Source of the DNA: Opacimonas immobilis
Lineage (GTDB): Bacteria > Pseudomonadota > Gammaproteobacteria > Enterobacterales > Alteromonadaceae
Length of the DNA: 64,000 bases
NCBI RefSeq assembly: GCF_048282545.1
Contig: NZ_CP182485.1
Span: 992,001 to 1,056,000, forward strand
Reading direction: 5' to 3'
The first letter of the stretch is position 1; every line of letters starts with the position of its first letter. Position numbers and translations under genes: made by a program. Under the pieces are notes generated by a model. That model was not told the DNA's origin, did no database searches, and saw only the letters and a program-made list of their open reading frames with translations. Positions 52,097 through 60,581 of this stretch are shown piece after piece.

Positions 52097-52699
52097 ATGT
52101 TCGACGAGCTCCCCATACAATTGTCATTACCGGATGCGACCGTGACCTACTATCCGCAATGGCTAGAGGCCAACCAGGCATCGTCGTATCAAATGACGTT
52201 GCAAGATGAACTACAATGGTCGCAAGATTATATCAAACTCTACGGTCGCGAGGTAAAGATTCCTCGTTTACAAGCTTGGTATGGTGAACCAGAAGCGACC
52301 TATACCTACTCGCAACTGGCGATGAAGCCTATGCCATGGCATTCGGTCTTAGCTGATTTGCGCGCCACACTTGAGCAAGAGTGTAATACTCAATTTAACT
52401 CGGTATTGGCCAACTGGTATCGCCATGGGCAAGATAGTATGGGCATGCACAGTGACGACGAGCCGGAATTAGGAGCGCAACCAGTCATTGCGTCTTTGAC
52501 CTTCGGTGCAGCTCGGGGATTCATCATGAAACATAAACTAACCGGTCAAAAGGAGGTGTTGGAATTGGCACATGGCAGTTTGTTAGTCATGTCTGGTGAC
52601 ACCCAAACGTATTGGCAGCACGGTATAAACAAGACAAAAAAACGCATTGCTGATAGAATCAATCTCACTTTTAGACACATTACACCAGTCGAATCATGA
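52097..52699 (+). CDS. AlkB-type 2-oxoglutarate/Fe(II) dioxygenase (ALKBH2-like)
   Basis: The 200-residue enzyme should repair alkylated DNA bases by oxidative demethylation. The Fe ligands are seen as HSDDE (HxD) and the later WQHGI (His), and the 2-oxoglutarate Arg is in RINLTFR. The WYRHGQDSMGMHSDDEPELG block and the size match the ALKBH2/3-like subgroup rather than E. coli AlkB. AAGGTGA lies before the ATG. Its stop overlaps the bolA start (ATGA), an unexpected coupling of DNA repair with a stationary-phase protein. Confidence 0.93.
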   Translation: MFDELPIQLSLPDATVTYYPQWLEANQASSYQMTLQDELQWSQDYIKLYGREVKIPRLQAWYGEPEATYTYSQLAMKPMPWHSVLADLRATLEQECNTQFNSVLANWYRHGQDSMGMHSDDEPELGAQPVIASLTFGAARGFIMKHKLTGQKEVLELAHGSLLVMSGDTQTYWQHGINKTKKRIADRINLTFRHITPVES

Positions 52700-53007
52700 A
52701 CATTGAGCAACAAATTACGCAAAAATTAACCGATGCATTTTCCCCAGAGCATCTAGAAGTGCATAATGAAAGTCACATGCACAATGTCGCCCCAGGTAGT
52801 GAAAGTCATTTTAAAGTAGTGATTGTGAGTCAGGCGTTTGCCGATAAGCGTTTGTTACAGTGTCATCGCATGGTCAATGAAGTGCTAGCCGATGAGTTAT
52901 CTAACCACATTCATGCCTTGGCGATTCATACATATAGCGCAGAAAAGTGGGCCGCCACAAATGCTGCCCCCGATTCACCGAATTGCATGGGTGGGAGTAA
53001 GCGCTAA
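52696..53007 (+). CDS. bolA: BolA-family protein
   Basis: 103 residues of the BolA fold. HLEVHNESHMHNVAPGSESHFKVVIVS holds the conserved His residues that, with a monothiol glutaredoxin, bind a [2Fe-2S] cluster. FADKRLLQCHRMVNEVL is the helix-turn-helix-like part, and SPNCMGGSKR is the BolA-type tail that separates it from IbaG. E. coli bolA is RpoS-dependent and affects cell shape and biofilm. Here the gene is convergent with rpoS itself, 28 bp apart, and overlaps alkB by 4 bp. Confidence 0.95.
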   Translation: MNIEQQITQKLTDAFSPEHLEVHNESHMHNVAPGSESHFKVVIVSQAFADKRLLQCHRMVNEVLADELSNHIHALAIHTYSAEKWAATNAAPDSPNCMGGSKR

Positions 53008-53035
53008 GCTGAGCTTGATGTCAACTTAGCATTGC

Positions 53036-54049
53036 TTAATTATCGTTATTCGCCTTGAATAGAGCTTCTAAATTAAGTCCTTGCTGGCCCAAGAGATCGC
53101 GTAAGCGACGTAGCGCTTCGACTTGAATTTGGCGGACTCGCTCTCGGGTCAAACCTATCTCAGCCCCCACATCTTCTAATGTTGAAGGCTCATAGCCTAA
53201 CAAACCAAAGCGTCTAGCAAGGACTTCGCGCTGTTTGGGATTGAGATCTTTGAGCCATCGCACAATCGAATGACGTAGATCATCGTCTTGTACTTCATTT
53301 TCAGGACCTGAGTGGTTCTCATCTTTAAGTACATCGAGCAAGCCCTTGTTTTCACCATCTTGATTGACTGGCGAATCCACGGAGCTAATGCGCTCATTGA
53401 GTTTGAGCATTTTAGAAACAGTTTCGACATCGTGACCAAGTGCAGCGGCAATGTCTTCTGCTGTGGGCTCATGGTCGAGATCTTGTGCCAGTTGACGAGC
53501 GGTACGCAAATATCCATTGAGTTCTTTGACTACATGAATAGGCAGGCGAATGGTGCGCGTTTGATTCATGATGGCGCGTTCGATGGTTTGTCTAATCCAC
53601 CATGTTGCATAAGTTGAGAAGCGAAAGCCTCGTTCGGGATCGAACTTTTCTACCGCTCGAATTAAGCCTAAATTACCTTCTTCAATCAAATCGAGTAAAG
53701 CCAAACCTCGGTTGTTGTAGCGTCTAGCAATCTTGACAACCAAGCGTAAGTTACAGACGATCATCCGCTCGCGCGCTTGCATATCTCCAGACAAGGCTTT
53801 GCGTGCGTATAATACTTCCTCCTCTGCGCTAAGCAATGGAGAAAAACCAATCTCACCTAAATAAAGCTGTGTAGCGTCTAAATTACGTTGAACATCTTCA
53901 GCGATATTGACGTCATCAAAGGCGTCAGCGTCTTCTTCAGAAAACAAACTAATATCGTCTGTGTTTGATTGTGAAATTTTATCTTCGTATTCAGCGTCAA
54001 AATCCTGAGATATGAGTTCGACATCTGAATCTTGCTTTTTCTGACCCAT
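53036..54049 (-). CDS. rpoS: RpoS, stationary-phase sigma factor
   Basis: The 337-residue sigma-38 has a variable acidic N-terminus, region 1.2 (DATQLYLGEIGFSPLL), region 2 with RMIVCNLRLVVKIARRY and RFSTYATWWIRQTIERAI, region 3, and region 4.2 with TLEDVGAEIGLTRERVRQIQ. It directs the general stress response. Position behind nlpD is universal in gammaproteobacteria, and in E. coli the main rpoS promoter lies within nlpD. A 66-bp gap separates them here. mutS, which often follows rpoS, is absent; bolA sits there instead. Confidence 0.98.
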   Translation of the reverse strand: MGQKKQDSDVELISQDFDAEYEDKISQSNTDDISLFSEEDADAFDDVNIAEDVQRNLDATQLYLGEIGFSPLLSAEEEVLYARKALSGDMQARERMIVCNLRLVVKIARRYNNRGLALLDLIEEGNLGLIRAVEKFDPERGFRFSTYATWWIRQTIERAIMNQTRTIRLPIHVVKELNGYLRTARQLAQDLDHEPTAEDIAAALGHDVETVSKMLKLNERISSVDSPVNQDGENKGLLDVLKDENHSGPENEVQDDDLRHSIVRWLKDLNPKQREVLARRFGLLGYEPSTLEDVGAEIGLTRERVRQIQVEALRRLRDLLGQQGLNLEALFKANNDN

Positions 54050-54115
54050 TACTGCATCTCCTGCAAACCGGAATAATCATTAACTCCTCCTAACGTCCAT
54101 TTAGGTATTTTATTA

Positions 54116-54928
54116 TTATTTTTTGGGCAAAAATTGTTGTGGATCCAGTGATTTGCCTTTAAAGCGGATCTCAAAGCGAAGCTTTGCCTCAGTCGTCCCG
54201 GAGTTACCCATTTCGGCTATCATCTCTCCCGCCTTGACAAATTGGCGTTCCTTGACCAATATTTTATTATTGTGTGCATAAGCACTCAAATACGTATCGG
54301 TATGCTTGATAATAACCAGGTTTCCATAACCTCTAAGAGCATTTCCGACATACACGACTTTACCCTCAGCTGCTGAGACGACCGGGGTACCAATAGAGTT
54401 TGCAATAAGCAGTCCACTGTTGCCCGCTTCAGCGGTTGAAAACTTACCAACAATTTTACCTTCTGTTGGCCATACCCATCGCGAAACCCGCGAAGGGAGT
54501 GTTTTAGTTGAAGCTACTTGTGATAAAGATTTATCACTAGTAGTTTTTCCACGATACTCCTGAGTTTGAGTTGACGCAACTGGATTTTTGGACTTAGGAG
54601 CAGTATTAACTGTCTCTAATGAACTTGTATCGGCTTTAACGCTTGGTTGTTTAATGACTTTTGTTGAAAGATTGAGTTTTTGCCCAATCCTAATTTGGTA
54701 CGGTTCTGTTAAACCGTTGAGTGTTGCGAGTTCCTGATAATCTTTGCCATGGAGCCACGCGATTCCATACAAAGTTTCATTTGCTTGAACTTCATGAATA
54801 AATTGCGATTGGCGGTCGTTATCCAAGCTTATTTGTGTGTCGATGACTGATATGGGCGCGGGCACTGAACGCTGAGCACAGCCAATTAACCCGATGAATG
54901 TCACTGCAAACAGCGCTATTTTTCCCAC
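54116..54928 (-). CDS. nlpD: NlpD, LysM-LytM lipoprotein activator of AmiC
   Basis: 270 residues with a lipobox ending in Cys17 (FIGLIGC), a LysM domain (about 45-90, YGIAWLHGKDYQELATLNGL), a low-complexity Ser/Thr/Lys linker, and a C-terminal LytM/M23 domain. The LytM domain is more degenerate than in E. coli NlpD: the metal Asp of GIDIA is Leu (GLLIAN) and the His of LHFEIR is Arg (LRFEIR). So it can only be a regulator of the amidase AmiC in cell separation. The start is GTG at 54928 after AGGT. yqaA precedes it by 6 bp. Confidence 0.95.
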   Translation of the reverse strand: MGKIALFAVTFIGLIGCAQRSVPAPISVIDTQISLDNDRQSQFIHEVQANETLYGIAWLHGKDYQELATLNGLTEPYQIRIGQKLNLSTKVIKQPSVKADTSSLETVNTAPKSKNPVASTQTQEYRGKTTSDKSLSQVASTKTLPSRVSRWVWPTEGKIVGKFSTAEAGNSGLLIANSIGTPVVSAAEGKVVYVGNALRGYGNLVIIKHTDTYLSAYAHNNKILVKERQFVKAGEMIAEMGNSGTTEAKLRFEIRFKGKSLDPQQFLPKK

Positions 54929-54934
54929 AAATAC

Positions 54935-55513
54935 TTACCTGTAAATCAAATATAGAATCACTGCAAGTAGGATAACGCCCCAGCCAAGAATTTCAACATA
55001 TTGACGCAATTTGCTTTCCATTTTTGCGCCCCCCCAATACATTAATCCAGCAACCAAAAAGAACCGTACACCTCGGCCAATTGCCGATGCGATCACAAAG
55101 GGCAAAAAGGCCATCGACATCATACCTGCAGTGATTGTAAACACTTTATAAGGTATTGGTGAAAATCCTGCTATGAAAACGACCCAAACGCCATAATGGG
55201 TAAACCATTCCATAGTGAGCGCCAATTTGTCGCTGTAACCAAAATCCACAATGATAGGATGGATAAATGCATCAAATGCAAAATAGCCTAACAAATATCC
55301 GGCGATACCGCCTAATACAGATGCAACGGTGGTAATCATTGCGTACCACCAAGCTCTTTGCGGTTGAGCCAAGGCCATGGGGGCGAGCATGACATCCGGT
55401 GGGATTGGAAATATAACCGACTCAGTAAAACTTAAGCCAGCCAGATATTTATCTGCATGGCGGTGCTGAGCCCATCCTAAACAAGCATCATATAAAGGAG
55501 TAAAGAGTTTCAT
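54935..55513 (-). CDS. yqaA: YqaA, DedA/SNARE-associated-family inner membrane protein
   Basis: 192 residues with about five hydrophobic segments. The N-terminal SFTESVIFPIPPDVMLAPMAL carries the conserved Glu and the IPPD of the DedA superfamily. GFSPIPYKVFTITAGMM is the second conserved re-entrant motif, and GRGVRFFLVAGLMY holds conserved Arg residues. DedA-type proteins are linked to lipid scrambling and membrane potential; the YqaA branch is not well defined. It lies 2 bp behind pcm and 6 bp before nlpD, within one operon. Confidence 0.93.
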   Translation of the reverse strand: MKLFTPLYDACLGWAQHRHADKYLAGLSFTESVIFPIPPDVMLAPMALAQPQRAWWYAMITTVASVLGGIAGYLLGYFAFDAFIHPIIVDFGYSDKLALTMEWFTHYGVWVVFIAGFSPIPYKVFTITAGMMSMAFLPFVIASAIGRGVRFFLVAGLMYWGGAKMESKLRQYVEILGWGVILLAVILYLIYR

Positions 55514-55515
55514 GA

Positions 55516-56166
55516 TTAAATGATCGTTCCTTGAATTAATGGCACAAAGCGCGCCTCGTCGAGTGGTATCCGTTGCACAGTTTGCCCAACTTTACGGACA
55601 TAGGTTAGAGTTTGCTGAGTATCCCCAATTGGAATCAGCATACAGCCGTTGTCGTTAAGTTGCGCAACTAATTCCTCGGGTAACGTTGCCGCGGCAGCAG
55701 TTACCAAAATGCCATCATAAGGCCCTTTGGCGCGCCAACCTTCCCAGCCATCCCCATGTTTGCATGAGATGTTGTAACAATCTAATTGACTGAAACGGCG
55801 CTGAGCCTGAAATTGCAGGGCTTTGATGCGTTCAACGGTAAAGACGTGGGCAAAGAGTTTGGCGAGCACTGTGGTTTGATATCCCGAACCAGTACCAATT
55901 TCCAATATTTTGGGTGATTTGAACGAGTATTCTGCCATATGGGCACGCAGTGTTTGAGTCATGAATGCCACAGTAGATGGCTGGGATAAAGTCTGACCTT
56001 GCCCAATGGGTAAAGCGTCATTAATGTATGCTTGGTGCGATAAAGTAGAGGGTAAAAAGTGCTCTCGTGGGATATTACCCATTACTTCAAGTACTGCCTT
56101 ATCTTCTATGCCATGCTGTAGTAACAGCTCGATAAGACCTTTGGCTCGGGGCAAAGTTTTGATCAT
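55516..56166 (-). CDS. pcm: Pcm, protein-L-isoaspartate O-methyltransferase
   Basis: The 216-residue enzyme methylates isoaspartyl residues to repair aged proteins. The SAM loop is EIGTGSGYQTTVLAKL; PREHFLP, YINDALPIGQGQTLSQP and ILVTAAAATLPEELV are family blocks. The start is the ATG at 56166, overlapping the surE stop by 4 bp. A much longer frame upstream is only an out-of-phase reading of surE. Pairing with SurE is standard and fits stationary-phase survival. Confidence 0.96.
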   Translation of the reverse strand: MIKTLPRAKGLIELLLQHGIEDKAVLEVMGNIPREHFLPSTLSHQAYINDALPIGQGQTLSQPSTVAFMTQTLRAHMAEYSFKSPKILEIGTGSGYQTTVLAKLFAHVFTVERIKALQFQAQRRFSQLDCYNISCKHGDGWEGWRAKGPYDGILVTAAAATLPEELVAQLNDNGCMLIPIGDTQQTLTYVRKVGQTVQRIPLDEARFVPLIQGTII

Positions 56167-56909
56167 CGCTGGGCCATCCATGCTGACAAAGACTGTTGTG
56201 CTTGATAGTCCGTCATATCTACGGATAAAGGTGTCACTGAAACATAACCGTTGGCAATGGCATGAAAATCGGTTCCAGGACCCGCGTCCTGTTCCGGTCC
56301 GAGCTTGCCATACCAAAAAATAGTGCGACCAAAGGGGTCTTTATCTTTCACCATATTTTCGGCTTGGTGACGATTCCCCAATCGAGTGACTTGAACGCCC
56401 TTGAGTTCCTGATAAGGGACATTTGGCACATTCACATTCAGGATACTGGTATTTGTCAAAGGCATTTCTTTTAGTTTTTGCAGTAAGTCCAATAACACTT
56501 GTCCAGCAGTAGCAAATTGCCAGTTTGTATATCCATGCATCGAAATCGCAATTGCTGGCAACCCTAGGTGACGTCCCTCGGTTGCAGCAGCGACCGTTCC
56601 TGAATAAATGACATCATCTCCAAGATTAGGACCGTGATTGATACCCGATACAACGATGTCTGGCGCAGTCATAAAATCTCCATTGACACCAATCTGTACA
56701 CAATCTGATGGAGTACCATTAACCGCATGAAAACCGTTATCTAGGGTTGTCACGCGTAATGGTGAATGTAGAGAAAGTGCATTACTGGCACCTGAGTTAT
56801 TGCGGTCAGGTGCAATCACAGTGACCTTATATTGGCTACTTAACGCTTGATGAGCGGCTATGATCCCTTGAGCAAAAGCGCTGTCATCATTACTTAACAA
56901 AATGTGCAT
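56163..56909 (-). CDS. surE: SurE, 5'/3'-nucleotidase and exopolyphosphatase
   Basis: 248 residues. The N-terminal metal site is LLSNDDSAFAQGI (Asp8, Asp9; most relatives have NDDG), with APDRNNSGASNALSL, VSGINHGPNLGDDVIYSGTVAAA and FHAIANGYVSVTPL. It dephosphorylates nucleoside monophosphates and short polyphosphate. The start codon directly abuts the truD stop, and its stop overlaps the pcm start, so truD-surE-pcm are tightly coupled. Confidence 0.97.
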   Translation of the reverse strand: MHILLSNDDSAFAQGIIAAHQALSSQYKVTVIAPDRNNSGASNALSLHSPLRVTTLDNGFHAVNGTPSDCVQIGVNGDFMTAPDIVVSGINHGPNLGDDVIYSGTVAAATEGRHLGLPAIAISMHGYTNWQFATAGQVLLDLLQKLKEMPLTNTSILNVNVPNVPYQELKGVQVTRLGNRHQAENMVKDKDPFGRTIFWYGKLGPEQDAGPGTDFHAIANGYVSVTPLSVDMTDYQAQQSLSAWMAQR

Positions 56910-57971
56910 TTATTCTCCCCAGTGACATAGTTCACGCAAAACGGATGTGGCAAAGCAGCCTTTTGGTAGAGTAAATTCCACATGTAGGTTATTCGCTTCC
57001 CACTGCCATTTAAGTTGAGACGGCAATAAGCGAATCGCTCGGCGTTCTTGCTTTAATCCTAATTGAGATAACGTAGCACAGATTTGTGGATATTGCGCAA
57101 ACAGGTTTTCTTCTAATGCGATAGCCTTGTCTTGAGTATTTAATGACCCTCTACCAAAAAGGGCGGCAGAGATATGAATATCGCCCTCAGCGAGCCGTTT
57201 AGCGATGATGTCATCATTTCTTTCTGGAATGAAAAAGCTATTACTTCCTGCCAGCATAAATGCATCGCCAGATATTGGTTGGAAGAAACAACCTCGTTCA
57301 ATTCGAGTGTGAATCAGAGTATTAAATAGCCAGCTGCGTAAGGCGGATATGGCTAGATTTTTCTTGTTGCGTTGTTTAATCGTTTTACCGTCAAGCAAAT
57401 TTTTCGCGAGCTCTAGGTTACCGCCATAGCGAATAGCAGAGAGCCCATTTTCATCAGTATAATGCATCTCACCAAAACGCTGTTGTCCATAATAGTTGGG
57501 CACACCAGACTCACGAATGTGATGAAGTCGACTCTCGACGTCTGCACAATCGGAAACATCGCGTAAAATTAAGGCAAATCGATTGCCAGCCAGATGGCCG
57601 GTTTTGAGTTTTTTATGGTGTTTGGTTACGCTTAAAACGCGTAAACCTTTGAGTGCAAATTGAGTGAAATCAAGTTCAGGGTGCAGTGGGTGATGTACGC
57701 CGAAGTATTGCCTGGTGCGTCCGTATTTGTCTTTTCTTCCCGCATACGTTACCTGACGCAGTGGAAGACGGTAACACTTGGCAAGCTCCTCTGCAACATA
57801 AGCGGTATTTAAGCCAGTTTTTTCGATGTGTACGTAACTGTGCTCACCTTCCCCTGATAATTCGTAGCCAAGAATTTCATCTACCACAAAATCATCGATA
57901 ACACGTTTGAAATCGGCTTTAGCCACAGGTTTTTGATAAAGGTGTGCCCAGTCTTGTGCAGGATACTTCAT
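56910..57971 (-). CDS. truD: TruD, tRNA pseudouridine-13 synthase
   Basis: 353 residues. TruD makes pseudouridine 13 in tRNA-Glu. The catalytic Asp81 is in YAGRKDKYGRT; FVVDEIL, GLNTAYVAEELAKCYRL, GNRFALILRD, VPNYYGQQRFG and the insertion (TRUD) domain follow. The start at 57971 is the natural family start (MKYPAQDWAHLYQKP). It lies 11 bp behind ispF and abuts surE. Confidence 0.97.
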   Translation of the reverse strand: MKYPAQDWAHLYQKPVAKADFKRVIDDFVVDEILGYELSGEGEHSYVHIEKTGLNTAYVAEELAKCYRLPLRQVTYAGRKDKYGRTRQYFGVHHPLHPELDFTQFALKGLRVLSVTKHHKKLKTGHLAGNRFALILRDVSDCADVESRLHHIRESGVPNYYGQQRFGEMHYTDENGLSAIRYGGNLELAKNLLDGKTIKQRNKKNLAISALRSWLFNTLIHTRIERGCFFQPISGDAFMLAGSNSFFIPERNDDIIAKRLAEGDIHISAALFGRGSLNTQDKAIALEENLFAQYPQICATLSQLGLKQERRAIRLLPSQLKWQWEANNLHVEFTLPKGCFATSVLRELCHWGE

Positions 57972-57982
57972 GTAGCGAGCTC

Positions 57983-58474
57983 TTAGTCTTCAGCTTGAAT
58001 CAACAAGACAACTGCATGAGTGGCAATGCCTTCTTTGCGTCCGGTAAACCCGAGTTTTTCAGTCGTCGTTGCTTTAACATTTACTTGTGAGGGTTCAACC
58101 TCTAATGTGTGCGCAATATACGCTTGCATTGATGGAATATAAGGGGCCATTTTGGGCGCTTGTGCCACAATCGTGATGTCGGTATTGCCAAGTATGTAGC
58201 CTCGCTGTTTCACTTGAGAATAGACGTCACGTAAGAGGACGCCACTGTTTGCACCGGCAAAAGCAGGATCGCTATCTGGAAAATGATGACCAATATCGCC
58301 AAGCGCAACTGCACCAAGTAATGCGTCACATAATGCGTGTAATACAACATCGCCATCGGAATGCGCGAGCAACCCAGTTGTGTGAGCCACTTCAACTCCA
58401 CCTAAAATTAACGGTTTATCGCCACCAAATTTGTGTACGTCATAACCATGTCCTATGCGAAAGGGAAGACTCAT
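57983..58474 (-). CDS. ispF: IspF, 2-C-methyl-D-erythritol 2,4-cyclodiphosphate synthase
   Basis: The 163-residue zinc enzyme forms the cyclic diphosphate of the MEP isoprenoid pathway. Zinc ligands are in GHGYDVH (Asp12, His14) and LLAHSDGDVVLHALCDALLGA. GDIGHHFPDSD and the C-terminal KATTTEKLGFTGRKEGIA are diagnostic. It starts one base after the ispD stop, the usual coupling. Confidence 0.98.
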   Translation of the reverse strand: MSLPFRIGHGYDVHKFGGDKPLILGGVEVAHTTGLLAHSDGDVVLHALCDALLGAVALGDIGHHFPDSDPAFAGANSGVLLRDVYSQVKQRGYILGNTDITIVAQAPKMAPYIPSMQAYIAHTLEVEPSQVNVKATTTEKLGFTGRKEGIATHAVVLLIQAED

Positions 58475-58475
58475 A

Positions 58476-59159
58476 TTATAAGCGTCCTTGTTGTTGTAAA
58501 TAAAACTCAGCCAATGCTAAGTCTTCGGGGTGGGTGATTTTTATGTTATCACTGCTACCAGCAACTAACTCAACAGGAATATCACAAAATTCTAATGCGG
58601 AAGCTTCGTCGGTCACGGTCGTATTTGTCATGGCTTGCTCAATAGCATTAATTAGGGTAGCAACACCCGATGCTTGAGGGGTTTGCGCTCCCCAGATATG
58701 TTCTCTAGGTAAGGTTTTTGCAATAGTTGAGCCATGGGCAGATTTGATGGTGTCCGTCGCCGGTCTAGCCAAAATCGCCGCTTGAGCGCTGTGCTCAAGT
58801 TTTGCAATGAGTGCGTCAATATCAGTGTGACGCAAACAAGGCCGTGCGGCATCGTGCACTAATGCGGTTGCGTCTGGGGGACATGCTTTTAGTGCAGCTA
58901 GTACCGAGTCAACCCGCTCATCTCCACCAGTGACGGCGCGCAACTTGGGATGAGACGCAATCTCTAGGGATGAGAAATGATAATCCTCAGGATGTAAGGC
59001 AACCACCACTTCTGCTAATTTAGGATAAGTTAAAAGTTGTGAAAGTGAGTGCTCAATCACTGTCTTGCTTCCGATTTTGAGGTATTGCTTGGCAATATTA
59101 GCTTGCATTCGTGAACCGATACCGGCAGCTGGAACAATGGCGATATATTGATTTGGCAT
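58476..59159 (-). CDS. ispD: IspD, 2-C-methyl-D-erythritol 4-phosphate cytidylyltransferase
   Basis: The 227-residue nucleotidyltransferase adds CMP to methylerythritol phosphate. The N-terminal CTP loop is IVPAAGIGSRMQA (Arg, Lys), with PKQYL-type AKQYLKIGSKTVIEH, VHDAARPCL, PATDTIK, and EDLALAEFYL at the end. It is sandwiched between ftsB (6 bp) and ispF (1 bp). Confidence 0.98.
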   Translation of the reverse strand: MPNQYIAIVPAAGIGSRMQANIAKQYLKIGSKTVIEHSLSQLLTYPKLAEVVVALHPEDYHFSSLEIASHPKLRAVTGGDERVDSVLAALKACPPDATALVHDAARPCLRHTDIDALIAKLEHSAQAAILARPATDTIKSAHGSTIAKTLPREHIWGAQTPQASGVATLINAIEQAMTNTTVTDEASALEFCDIPVELVAGSSDNIKITHPEDLALAEFYLQQQGRL

Positions 59160-59165
59160 AGTGTT

Positions 59166-59453
59166 TTATTGTTCTGATGGGAGAATGCGATAAAACGTTT
59201 CTCCCTCTTTGATAAGGCCTAATTCGTTTCTGGCGCGTTCTTCAATCGCTTCGAGACCAATTTTAAGATCCGCAATATCCGCTGCAAGAAGTCGATTGCG
59301 CTGTGCTAAATTCGCATTTTGCAACTGACGCTCAGCGACCTTTGCTTGCCCTGCCCACAAATCGGGAATACTGTGCTTACCGAACCACAACCTATGCTGT
59401 AGCAAGACCAGTAAAATCAGCAAAGCAAAATTAATAATGTGTTTTTGCTGCAC
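59166..59453 (-). CDS. ftsB: FtsB, divisome protein
   Basis: 95 residues: a single N-terminal membrane helix (IINFALLILLVLLQHRLWF), then a periplasmic coiled coil (about 35-75, AKVAERQLQNANLAQRNRLL...) and the RNELGLIKEGETFYRI tail typical of FtsB. It links FtsL and FtsQ in the septal complex. The start is GTG at 59453 with AGGGG 7 nt upstream. It heads the ispD-ispF-truD-surE-pcm-yqaA-nlpD run. A 258-bp gap to nagK is upstream. Confidence 0.95.
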   Translation of the reverse strand: MQQKHIINFALLILLVLLQHRLWFGKHSIPDLWAGQAKVAERQLQNANLAQRNRLLAADIADLKIGLEAIEERARNELGLIKEGETFYRILPSEQ

Positions 59454-59642
59454 AAGGAACCCCTCAAATAAGTGTATCTATTGTAGCGTTTTTTGATAAA
59501 GATACCAGTGTGAGATCACTATAGGTTTGTTCCGGCTTAGCATTATTCGACTCCGATAAGTTAATCCGCACTTGAGCTAAGACAGTCCCCGTTGTTAAGA
59601 AACACATCAAACAGTCCAGGGGTAAAAAGGTGCGCATAAATC

Positions 59643-59671
59643 TTGCACTCAGTCCGTGGTCACATTATCTT
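59643..59671 (+). promoter_or_regulatory. candidate sigma70 promoter for nagK-nagA
   Basis: TTGCAC (59643-59648) and TATCTT (59666-59671) with a 17-bp spacer, 40 bp before the nagK ATG. I do not see a convincing NagR/NagC operator in the gap. Confidence 0.45.
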
Positions 59672-59711
59672 TGTCTTTGAAGCATAATGAACTAGTTAAA
59701 AAAGAGATGCA

Positions 59712-60581
59712 ATGGCCTCTAATCATCCCCCAATAATCGCCATCGACGGTGGTGGCACGTCATGTGACGCAGCCCTTTTTATTCAAAATACATGCATAGA
59801 TAAAGTGGTGACAGGACCGGCTAATGTGTATGTCGATCCTTCTCGAGCACAACAAAACATTGTCGCAGCGGTCAGTGAACTCGCGAGTCGTCATGATTTG
59901 GGGCTCGATCAAATCCTAGTTTCAGGAGGTTGCGCTGGAATGGGGATCGCAACGGCTCAACAAGAGATGCAAAAATGGCAATCGCCATTTTGTCGGTTAG
60001 CGCTTACTACAGATGTGCATGTTGCCAGTCTTGGAGCTAATTTAGGCGCAGACTGTCACACTATCATCGTTGGTACAGGTTCTTGTGCACTCACCTTACA
60101 TCAAGGAGAGTTGACGCAAACAGGCGGGCATGGGTGTTTATTAGGCGATGACGCCTCTGGGGCATGGTTAGGTCAAGAGTTATTACGTTATTGCTTGTTG
60201 GCCAGTGATGGCCTTACCGAGACGAGTGAACTCATCGAAGCAGGATTTGCCTTTATCGGTACACGCCAAGCAGCTGAAATCGTCTCTCGCTATCACACTT
60301 TGGACAGTGCTATCTTGGCGACACTGGCGCCGCTTGTGTTTGAGCACGTTGGTGAGGATGAGCTGGCCAATCATTTGGTGGCACAAGGTGTCGATTATTT
60401 GGTGCATCTGCACGGTCATTTAGATGCTCAAATGGCACTGCCTAGTTTTGCCTATGGCAGTATTTGGAATGCTTATAAAAAGTGCAACATTGAGGAGTTA
60501 ACGGTCTTACAAACACCTTTATCCGATCCACTTCATGGCGCGTATCTCTATGGGTTATCTGCATTTGGATTTCAGTCATGA
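59712..60581 (+). CDS. nagK: N-acetylglucosamine kinase, BadF/BadG family
   Basis: 289 residues of the BadF/BadG/BcrA ATPase family, part of the actin-like ASKHA kinases. Phosphate-1 motif is IAIDGGGTSCDAALF; TGPANVYVDP, GGCAGMG, IIVGTGSCALTLHQG and GDDASGAWLGQELL follow. In Shewanella/Alteromonas-type chitin and GlcNAc pathways, BadF-type kinases phosphorylate GlcNAc or glucosamine. The overlap (4 bp) with nagA makes GlcNAc the best guess. Glucosamine kinase is the alternative. Signal peptide absent, so cytosolic. Confidence 0.88.
   Translation: MASNHPPIIAIDGGGTSCDAALFIQNTCIDKVVTGPANVYVDPSRAQQNIVAAVSELASRHDLGLDQILVSGGCAGMGIATAQQEMQKWQSPFCRLALTTDVHVASLGANLGADCHTIIVGTGSCALTLHQGELTQTGGHGCLLGDDASGAWLGQELLRYCLLASDGLTETSELIEAGFAFIGTRQAAEIVSRYHTLDSAILATLAPLVFEHVGEDELANHLVAQGVDYLVHLHGHLDAQMALPSFAYGSIWNAYKKCNIEELTVLQTPLSDPLHGAYLYGLSAFGFQS

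Noticed and set aside
53006..53035. GCTAAG/CTTAGC hairpin between bolA and rpoS
   Set aside because: Only six pairs with a long loop and no T-run; not convincing as a terminator.
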